NCBI GenBank assembly: GCA_014218235.1
Contig: CM024753.1
Coordinates: 7,559,146 to 7,623,145, forward strand
From: Colocasia esculenta
Lineage: Eukaryota > Streptophyta > Magnoliopsida > Alismatales > Araceae
Direction of reading: 5' to 3'
DNA length: 64,000 nucleotides
The notes below the pieces were generated by a model that made no database searches, was not told the DNA's origin, and worked only from the letters and a program-made list of their open reading frames with translations. A program made the position numbers and the translations under genes. Below are positions 56,341-64,000 of the stretch, piece by piece. The stretch's first letter is position 1. Each line of letters starts with the position of its first letter.

Positions 56341-59300
56341 AGATTTGTCTCTCAAATGGTCTTAGGATAGCATCTTCATGAGATGGACAATAAGGAGAGA
56401 AAACAGAGTAGGGTTTGAGTGGCATAAAAGAGGAGGAACAAAGAGGTAGAGAAGAAAAGAAGAGGACGAGGAGATGAGAATGATGATATAGGAGGAGGAG
56501 CTCTTAGTATGTTGTGATGGAAAGCAACTCTTGTATGTGTAAAAGCAATTTTGCATTCTTCTTGTAATTTTTGTGTTAATTTGATCATATTGAACGGGTG
56601 AATGTGTAATATTTAATGCATTCTCTAAGACATTATAATGGTCTCTGCCAGATGACCACTATTCTCTATCTCTATTAGTTCTCCTTGAGATCTCTTTTTG
56701 CCTTCCAAGATGATCTTGAGATCTGTTGGGGCATTCTTATTCTGCATTGGATATGTCGCCTAACCAATCTTCCATAGGATGATCAACATGCTCTTCAAAT
56801 TTAGATTGGAAACCACATGTGAGCCCTCTCTTGAAATTGCCCACCTGATAGCCTCAGTTTACCACACCCCAAAACTCATTTGAACCAATACAAGCCCCCT
56901 TTCCGTCCTCCCCTCAACTAGGCTTTCTTAGTTTCTCTGTTATCCAGCCCTGTTGTTGCCACCTCCTGATATGATGACAATGATTCTCCTCTTGGAATTT
57001 CAACGTAACAGTTTTGCATGTCAATAGCATGCCATTTTAAGCAAGAACAGTATGATAGATGATAGATAATATGGTCAGCAGTAGCAAAATCCTCCAAAGA
57101 ACTAAACATGGTTCATCATTTATATTCTCGAAAGGCATTCTGAATCACGTTCACCATTTTTTGAACCCTCTTCATTAGTGTACTTAGATATCTTCCTCTA
57201 TAGGTGCAATGGGACTCGGAACTCAGAACCTCCAATCGTCCATCATGCTGCAACCCCAGCTTCCATACCTTTTTTTTCTTCCCTCTTCTGCCTTTCTCTA
57301 CAACTCCAGATTCCTTAGGTCCCCTGCTTTTGATTTGACTTCCAGGTGTTTAAGCTGCATGCTATGTGAAGTGTGAGGTTCATGGACTGTTCAGTCATTT
57401 CAAATATCCATCTTACACCATTTCTGCATTGCTGAACCTAACGGTTAGCCTAAACTGTAAAACATGTCACGTCACAGCAGAGAGCTTCTCCTCATTCATA
57501 GCATTATGAATCCTCCTTAGGCCTTTAGCTTCCTCCTGACCACCCGTTTCATCTGATGCCCCCCATCTCTCTACTAATTAACTCATCCATTGCTGGCAGT
57601 TTAGTCTCTTGCAAGCATGTCTTATCCACTTACAAGAGAAATGTTTGGTCTTTCACTGCTCTCATTACTGTGGTTCTCATTTGAGGCTTTATGTCCTGTA
57701 TTGATTATTTGTCTCTTGCATAAGGGTCTGAGTTAGGTCTCAGTTATAGGCCAACATCATAGAACTTTCTGTCGGCTAGTGTACACCTAGCTTGTCAGAT
57801 TATTCTTAGTACTAACTCCAACCATGCTGGCTGGCCCACAGCTAAAACAAGAGGTTTAAACATGGCCATAATTTTAGTCATGCACAGAGAAAATACAAAT
57901 CAAGTATATATCATCATTGTACTATGTGTGGGCACAACATTAGTACATTACTTATTTTTCACTTATCTTGTAGTACAATACCAATAACTGCAAATTTTCT
58001 GTTAAAATCCTCCCCTCCTTTAAGACTTTAAGTTCATTGTTCAAGGCTGCATGGAGGTAGGTCCAATTTGGAATAATCTGTCACTAGACCAAATTTATTT
58101 TACTGGTTTTCAAGTTTTGTAACCTTATTTTTATACTTGACTTGCCCCTCCCTAGACAAACCAGTCCCCTTACTGTAGGCTTACTGTCTTTTAGAGACAC
58201 TCAAGGGAAAACTAATTCCAATTTATGGCTATTCTTGTGAATTGGTGTGGATTTGTTTCTTTTACATTTTGGAAGAACTTTAATTTTTCTTTTTTCACTT
58301 TTGTCATATTTTCTTCCATTTCTTTATAATGTAATCTTTAAAGGTAAAGATGAGAATGCACCTACAGTTGCCTAAAGAGCAAAGTGGAAAATGCAAGCTA
58401 TCCTGATGGTATTCCAAGGGATTACTCTGAAGAAGTGGGGAAACATGGTGTTTGTCTAGTTTGTCCTACTTCAAGTAATTGAAAACATGAGTAAGAATGG
58501 AATCAAATTAACTGCTGACTTTTGAACGAGTATATAGCTAAATCCCCATGTAATTCCTTTAGAGCCCTTCTGGTGGTTACAAAAATTAAGATCAGTAGTG
58601 GATATTAGGTCTGTTTAATTATGAATATTGATGTTGGACCCGTTGGATGGATATTCAGTGATCATGGGTGATTCTGGTGATAATTAGTTTCTTCAAGCTT
58701 GGTTACTCATGCTGCGGAGAATGTGGGGAGGAGCCTGCTTTATGCACAAGCTGGTTGGCATGGTGTAAAATCCTTAATCAGTCATGATGAATTGGTCAGA
58801 GTTGGCTTAATTTCCTCCTTTCCTTGGAAATTCAGTCATCGTTCCATTCTTCCCCACCTTTTTTTCCCAAGGCAGCTGGAAGGTCAATGGTTTGTTTGTT
58901 TTATTTGTCTCAGTACTTGCCTTCCATGTCTTGATCTTGCTTGGAGAGTTGGAGTTGACTGGATTCTTTTTACAGAAATCCTGTGCCCATCCTTTTTTCC
59001 CCGTTCTTCAACTGCGAGGCTATTTTAGTTCCATTGGTTCCACAAACTTTAGTCCACAAAGCTTCAGAGATTCCGCAAGCCAGTCTGGCAGTCTGTTTTC
59101 TCTCTCTTCATCAGATAGTCAATATTTTCCCTCTAGATTTAGAACCCTTGCTTATTAGTCACTCAGTTTCTTAGTTTTCCATGTACACAATTTGAGCTGC
59201 TGTTTTATTTTGTTTAAGAGTTCCTTTCTCCAAATTCTCAATTTACTTTTCATTCTTCCAGCTGGATGTCTTTTTCCAGGCTTTCTGATCATTGATTTCA

Positions 59301-60060
59301 TATTGGGGCAATTTATATATTTCTTCCTAAAATTAGTTTATTTGTCCATTTAGTTTGACTAGTTATGTGTTTTTTGGCCCCCAAACACAACACTAAAAAT
59401 AAGGCAAAAGTTTTCTGTGGGACTGTCAATACAAGGAGCACATTTTTGAGGTAAAAAGAATGTTATCGAGGAAGATAAATGCATAACTTTTGGGTTTGCA
59501 TCTAGACGTGACTAGGTACCAATTAATAACCTCTACAAACGAGAGCATACTGGAAGTTATGAGAGTTGTCCATGCCATGCTTTGTGAAATCTCATTGTCC
59601 ACGGCCATTCATATGGGTTTTACAGGTCCCAGTTTCTGGTCAGGTATTTGGTGCTCTGCTTTGTGATCTTACTTTCACTTGCATATTTTTCAGAACTCAC
59701 TTTTTTTTTGTCTCTAGCTATTTCCTGCACTCTCATTAGATATACATAATTATCCTTCAGATCTATTAAAAGCGCTCTGGTATTTGAAGCCACCATCTTG
59801 ATGGTAGAGTTTGGTTGAATGATACAACTGAATGTAGAAGTTTTGGAACACTGAAATATTGTTCTGATGTAAATCCGATGCAATTCCATAGGAGGCTGCG
59901 GAAAATATATGCTTTCTGATATTCTAACAGAGAAGCAGGGCATGTTGCACCTGTAACACAGTTGTGGTCATGCTGCTCCTTGCATTTCCTATGAATTTGT
60001 TATGAACTTCTAGGATTTGAACTTTCCCTAATCTCTGAATGTTTGTCTTTCCCTGATTAG
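56341..60060. other. Intron sequence, right part, no recognised element
   Basis: T-rich intron DNA. Frames such as 58699-59028 and 59620-59943 have no recognisable domain. The polypyrimidine/acceptor stretch TTTGTCTTTCCCTGATTAG precedes exon 3. Confidence 0.55.
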
Positions 60061-60361
60061 ACACGTAGATGGGAAGGAAGCTTCTGACAGTGCTCAGGTA
60101 TATATGTCATCTGGGAAGTCACAAGAAGCTGCTGTTGGCATGCTCGTCCAGATGCTGAGGACAGCTCCACCTCTGCGCCAAGACCTAAGCTACTCATCTC
60201 AGGCATCCAAGTTTGACATTGGAGGCAGCAATACTTCAAGTTTCTTTGCATCTCGCAAGGCATCTGATGCATTGGAGGAGCTGCGAAGTTATAAAGAGAT
60301 GAAAGATGTGTTGCTGTCTAAGAGTAGATCTCAGTCGTCTGCATCTTCAAAGGAAAGATGA
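60061..60361 (+). CDS. ATG13: ATG13, coding exon 3 (C terminus)
   Basis: The last coding exon completes the split arginine codon and reads HVDGKEASDSAQVYMSSGK, then SQEAAVGMLVQMLRTAPPLRQDLSY. It ends with ASDALEELRSYKEMKDVLLSKSRSQ and a TGA stop at 60359-60361. AAVG-LV-MLKTAPPLRQD and DALEEL-YKEMK-LLL are the most conserved C-terminal blocks of plant ATG13. They probably lie in or near the region binding ATG1 and ATG11/ATG17-type partners. Exons 1-3 total 1,842 bp, 613 residues, within the normal plant ATG13 size range. The phase (2) matches exon 2 exactly, so the 18.5-kb gap is an intron and not a rearrangement. Confidence 0.94.
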
Positions 60362-61390
60362 AAAATAGGTGCAGTAGGTGTAATGTTGTCTGCAGAATTC
60401 AGAGTTTAGAAGGCATCTAATGTATCTGATGAAGTCTCAGAAGCAGAGGATGCTTCCTAGAGATCTTTCATCTGCATTTTCCAAAGAAAGATGAAGTTAG
60501 CTCTAAGGTTTACCTCTACAGGATGCAGGATTAAAGGTGAGGGGTTTCTGACCATATATGTCAAACATTGATGCTTTTGGGGAGTCAAATGTACATAGAA
60601 TGGCTGGATGCTGATGCCACTCTCCCATCATGTAACTCCAAGATTGTTCTCAACTAGGCCTGGATTTGATTCTCAATTCCTCGTTAACATTGTAAAGTTC
60701 GAAGTTGGAGAAATGGCAGAGCAATGATGTCTTGGATCTCTTGTAGCCTTGCAATGAACTGGAAATCTCTACACCGTGGCCATAGTGCTTGGACAAGAGG
60801 GCAATTCTGTATGGTTCATGAAACATGCTTCGTAAGTTTTATGATAATTTTGGCCGGCGGACACCACTCTTTTATCGCTCTAGCAAGGGGATCTTTTTTG
60901 TTTTCTGCTTTGTATTTAACTTATGTTTCCTTACAAGATCTTATTATCTCTTTCAAATGCACCTGATGATTCAACCATGAGATAGAAAGCCTGCAGTTCT
61001 TTTTCCTAATGGGTGTAAACGATTGGGTCTTAAACGTATCTGATGATCCCACCAATATATAGAAAACCATTTTTTTTGTAGTTAATATATATAGAAAACC
61101 TGCAGTGCAGTTCTTGGGAAGAGTATGACCAAATGGTGCAGCCATAAGGTGTTCTCAACTCGAGGGGAGATAAAGCCCACTTTTTTACATATCCAAAAGG
61201 AAAAATGTTTACTTCCCGTCCATACAAATTGTGAACATGGGCCGCTCCTGCTCGTCAATCCTATCCTAGATGGGTACTTCTGCTACCCATCCAAGATGGG
61301 AAATAAACATTTTAATATCCAAAAAGTGTCTAAGGTGATGAAACCGAACCTTGCTTACATACTTTTACTTTATTACTTGTCATGCATCAA
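60362..61390 (+). other. Probable ATG13 3' UTR and downstream DNA
   Basis: Mixed-composition sequence directly after the ATG13 stop, expected to hold the 3' UTR. No unambiguous poly(A) signal can be singled out (AATAAACA near 61300 is one candidate). Between 61020 and 61110 a short GTTTTCTATATAT/ATATAGAAAACC motif repeats. No other gene. Confidence 0.5.
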
Positions 61391-61682
61391 GGTGTGTGCC
61401 CCATCATAATGCATTTCCACTGAAGGGGAACACGAACATAGGGAAGCCTCAGATCGGCCAGCAGAGAGGGAAAGATCAGGAGAGGAGGTGGAAGAGGAGG
61501 GGAGGGCAGTGACCAGGGGAGGGGGGGAAGCCAGGGGTTGTGGCAGCGTGTGCGGAGAGAGGCAAAAGGAGGACGGCGGCATGGGAGGGGTGATAAACAA
61601 TGGGGCCGTCGGCGGAGGGGATGGGGGGAGAGGAGGGGGCAGCAGCGCTCAAAGGAGGGGGAGGGGGGATCACGAGAAGGTT

Positions 61683-61707
61683 GGGGGGGGGGGGGGGGGG
61701 GGGGGGG
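61683..61707 (+). repeat. Poly-G run, 25 bases
   Basis: Uninterrupted G run followed by AGGGGGAGGGGG. It has strong G-quadruplex potential and is a likely assembly or sequencing trouble spot. Confidence 0.9.
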
Positions 61708-61867
61708 AGGGGGGAGGGGGAATGCAGGGTGGGAGAGGAGGGGGATCACGAGGGAGGAGATCATCAGGGCGACCACCCCACCCCTCACCCACAACGGCCA
61801 CCGCTGGAGCGACGGGAGAGTTCCATCGGATGGAGTGCCGACGACGAGGACCCCGGGAGGATGGTAT

Positions 61868-61891
61868 CCCCCCCCCCCCCCCCCCCCCCCC
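61868..61891 (+). repeat. Poly-C run, 24 bases
   Basis: Uninterrupted C run 160 bp downstream of the poly-G run on the same strand, hence complementary to it. Confidence 0.9.
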
Positions 61892-62181
61892 GAGAAGCTT
61901 CCACGGTGGCGCAGGAGTTGTTCCGCTCCGTGAGTCTTCTTGCTCCATAGCGCGCCGAGTAATCCACCTTACTTGCGTAGTCTTTCATATGAAGAGCATT
62001 TAATATTCTCTCTTCTTGTTACGCCCTCTCTATGTTATACTGATCTCCCCTCTACTTTGTAAAAAAATCTTTTGTAGTTATACCCCTCTTTCAATAAAAG
62101 CTATATTTTGTGCCCATTTCACTTCTGTTGCTCCAACAATTTTGGATAAGAGCTATAGCCTCCATTCCTTAAGTCTCCGTT

Positions 62182-62880
62182 ATGGCAGCATCTACCAACA
62201 CTCTCTTCAATTATTCCTAAAATTTTATCTCCATTTTGATGGAGAAAATTATAATTTTTAGAGTCTCCAAATGAAGACTCTCTTCATCTCTCAAGATCTT
62301 TGGGAGTTCATTGAAGGCAGATACGAGGTATTGGAGGATGGGACAACTCTTGCTTCGTGAACGTCAGCAAAGAAAAAAGAGTATAAAGAGAACAAGAAGA
62401 AAGATACAAAGGCATTGTTATTCATCCAACAAGGGGTAAGCAAATCTATCTTTCCTCGTATTATGGTGTCCTCAACTTCAAAAGAAGCTTGGGATCTTCT
62501 AAAGCAAGAATTCCAAAGGTCATCAAATGTGATCTCTATTAAGTTACAATAATTATGGAGAGAGTTTGAAAATATCATGATGAAAGATAATGAAACAATT
62601 CAAGCATTTTTTACTCAAGTTGTCGACATCATAAATTAGATTAGAAGCTATGGGGATAAAAATTGAAGAAAAAAAAATAGTTGAGAAAATCTTGAGAAGT
62701 CTTCCGATTAAGTTCGATCATATTGTTGCTGCCATTGAAAAATCTAAAGATTTATCAAAGCTTTCTATGCATGAACTAATGGGTTCTTTGGATGCACATG
62801 AGCAGAGAATGAACATGTTTTTCTCATCAGAGTCTAAAGTAAGCATTTCAATGAAAAGTATCATTATCAGATAAAAGAGA
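62182..62880 (+). pseudogene. Copia gag
   Basis: Begins MAASTNTLFN, then in shifting frames KENKKKDTKALLFIQQGVSKSIFPRIMVSSTSKEAWDLLKQEFQ, WREFENIMMKDNETIQAFFTQVVDIIN, and KKIVEKILRSLPIKFDHIVAAIEKSKDLSKLSMHELMGSLDAHEQRMN (62650-62874). This is the UBN2-type gag of plant copia elements. Early stop after about 12 codons and several frameshifts. Confidence 0.85.
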
Positions 62881-63020
62881 AGAGTCAAGTTAAAAAGGAG
62901 AAAGGTAGAAGGCTATTTGTCACATGAGCAACAATTTGGGAAAGACAATTCGAGGCAGAAGAATTTATGAAGCAAGGCTAAGATAAAGGAAGAAGGTATG
63001 AGAAATATTATCCAAAAGGT

Positions 63021-63212
63021 ATGTCAACCTCCCAATGCCAAATTTGCAAGAAGTTTGGACATTTTATTGAAGATTGTAGATTTAAATGTACTAAATGTAG
63101 AAATGCTAATCACTCCCAAAGAAACTGTTACTATCAGTGGAAAAATGAAGCTAACTATTCAGAGATGGATCAATTAGATACTAGTGACTTAGATACCAAC
63201 GATGATATTTGA
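63021..63212 (+). pseudogene. Copia gag zinc knuckles
   Basis: Two CCHC-like motifs: CQICKKFGHFIEDC and CTKCRNANHSQRNC. All metal ligands are present. Nucleic-acid binding part of gag. Confidence 0.88.
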
Positions 63213-64000
63213 ATAGTGGTTGCAGCAATCATATGATAGGGAATAAGAGAAGCTTTGTCAAATTGGACGAAGAGATAGATCCCTAAGTGAAACTTGGAGA
63301 TGGCAAGTTGCACAAAGTAAAAGGCAAGGGAGTGATAGGGAGGTAAGATAGGGTTTATCATAGATGTTCTTTATGTTCCTGACCTAGCTCAAAATTTGTT
63401 AAGTGTTCGACAGTTAATGCAAAAAGGTTATTCAACTAATTTCAAATGGATGAATGCATTATTATGGAAGACAAAAGTAACAATATTGTGGCAAAAATCA
63501 AGATGGTTCTTAATAAAGTATTTCCACTAAAAATGCCACTAGAAAATATAGCTCTAAAAATAGAAGGAGAAGACAACTCTCTAATATGGCATAAGAGATT
63601 TGGTCATCTAAATTATAGAAGTCTCATATTGCTGAAAAAAAAAGAATGGTTATTGGATTGCCATATCTAAAAGAAGAAGAAAACAAAATTTGCGAAGGAT
63701 GAATTTATGGAAAGATGCATAGATTGTCATTTACTAAAACATCATGGAGAGCTAAGGAGCCATTGTAATTGGTGCATACTGATATTTGTGGTCCTACAAA
63801 GATTGCCTCACTTAATAGTTAACGATATTTTCTACTATTTCTTGATGATTATAACTGAATGTTATGGGTATATTTTTTGAAAGAAAAATTAGATGAATTT
63901 ATTATGTTCCTATAGTTTAAAGCATTTGTCGAGAAAAAAAGTGGTAAAAAGCTCAAAGTTTTAAGGATTGATCATGGAGGTGAGTTTAATTCTAATAATA
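63205..64000 (+). pseudogene. Copia protease, GAG-pre-integrase and start of integrase
   Basis: The protease region reads WNSGCSNHMIGNKRSFVKLDEEI. The usual DSG/DTG reads NSG, so the catalytic aspartate is lost. GAG-pre-integrase: LIWHKRFGHLNYRSLILL (63446-63670). HHCC: CIDCHLLKHH. Integrase start: HTDI-GPTKIASLNS / RYFLLFLDDYN in broken frames from 63775 on. Cut by the window end. Confidence 0.8.

Larger units (their letters stand above)
41524..60060 (+). other. ATG13: ATG13 intron 2, 18,537 bp
   Basis: The donor GTTGGT at 41524 and the acceptor CCCTGATTAG at 60060 join exon 2 (SQL plus two bases) to exon 3 with a complete codon, giving the continuous protein segment SQLRHVDGKEASDSAQ. Inside are a decayed gypsy element (about 44790-49020), a complete hAT element with TSD (50659-55577) and a 189-bp tandem duplication (55961-56340). 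Known plant ATG13 genes have small introns at comparable places, so the expansion is largely by transposon insertion, though much of it (41.5-44.8 kb, 56.3-60.0 kb) is unassigned. Confidence 0.9.
61391..61990. other. GC-rich low-complexity block with poly-G and poly-C runs
   Basis: G-rich plus strand with GGGGGATCACGAG words repeated (about 61664 and 61740), a 25-base G run (61683-61707) and a 24-base C run (61868-61891). All long frames on both strands are proline-, glycine- or arginine-rich artefacts. It may be a decayed CpG-rich leader of an unidentified gene or element, and I assign nothing. Confidence 0.5.
62000..64000 (+). mobile_element. Ty1/copia retrotransposon, 5' part, decayed, runs off window
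   Basis: The probable LTR end GCTCCAACA at 62138 (with AATAAAAG upstream) is followed by a degenerate initiator-Met PBS (ATTTTGGATAAGAGC, compare TTGGTATCAGAGC). Gag then starts at 62182. The order gag, zinc knuckle, protease, GAG-pre-integrase, integrase is that of Ty1/copia. Multiple frameshifts and stops. RT and RNase H would lie beyond 64000. The LTR's left edge is not visible. Confidence 0.8.

Noticed and set aside
61387..61950. Pro-, Gly- and Arg-rich frames on both strands
   Set aside because: Composition artefacts of a G-rich block with homopolymer runs; no domain, no consistent frame.

Overview
The window looks like nuclear DNA of a land plant, probably a monocot. The main reason is a split plant ATG13 gene whose first coding exon is very GC-rich against AT-rich surroundings. 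Plant-type chromovirus LTR retrotransposons, hAT elements, an RTE-type LINE and solo LTRs with target-site duplications fit the same picture. A palm-like or other large-intron monocot is a guess from intron size and repeat content, not something the sequence proves. I see no rRNA gene, no functional tRNA gene, no CRISPR array and no prokaryotic or organellar signature.

Layout. 1-2454: AT-rich, unassigned, with a TA microsatellite. 2455-7840: 5'-truncated Ty3/gypsy chromovirus on the minus strand (3' LTR, polypurine tract, broken pol). 7841-16490: AT-rich intergenic DNA holding a 342-bp hAT-like MITE with a tRNA-like core, a decayed ATL-type RING-H2 gene, tandem duplications, a palindromic 27-bp minisatellite and a MULE-like fragment. 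16498-19621: solo LTR with 5-bp TSD GAACT. About 19950-22380: RTE-type LINE remnant interrupted by a second tRNA-cored MITE with perfect 13-bp TIRs and a perfect 8-bp TSD. 22460-36577: a nested retrotransposon pile. Its outer element is a minus-strand gypsy (TSD TTTAT). A 1.3-kb solo LTR sits in its pol, a 5.6-kb solo LTR (TSD GTAGA) sits in its 5' LTR, and a probable copia solo LTR with a ~59-bp minisatellite sits inside that one. 36583-39300: AT-rich DNA with the second copy of the 27-bp minisatellite element and a foldback element.

39894-60361 (+): ATG13, the regulatory subunit of the ATG1 autophagy kinase complex. It has three coding exons with conserved phases, 613 codons in total. Its second coding intron is 18,537 bp and contains a decayed gypsy element (about 44.8-49.0 kb) and a complete 4,919-bp hAT element with 8-bp TSD CTTTATAG (50659-55577). 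Downstream come a probable 3' UTR, a GC-rich block with poly-G and poly-C runs, and a 5' portion of a decayed plus-strand Ty1/copia element that leaves the window at 64000.

The only gene that looks functional is ATG13. The rest is mostly layered transposon history, which can be ordered from TSDs and interrupted reading frames.
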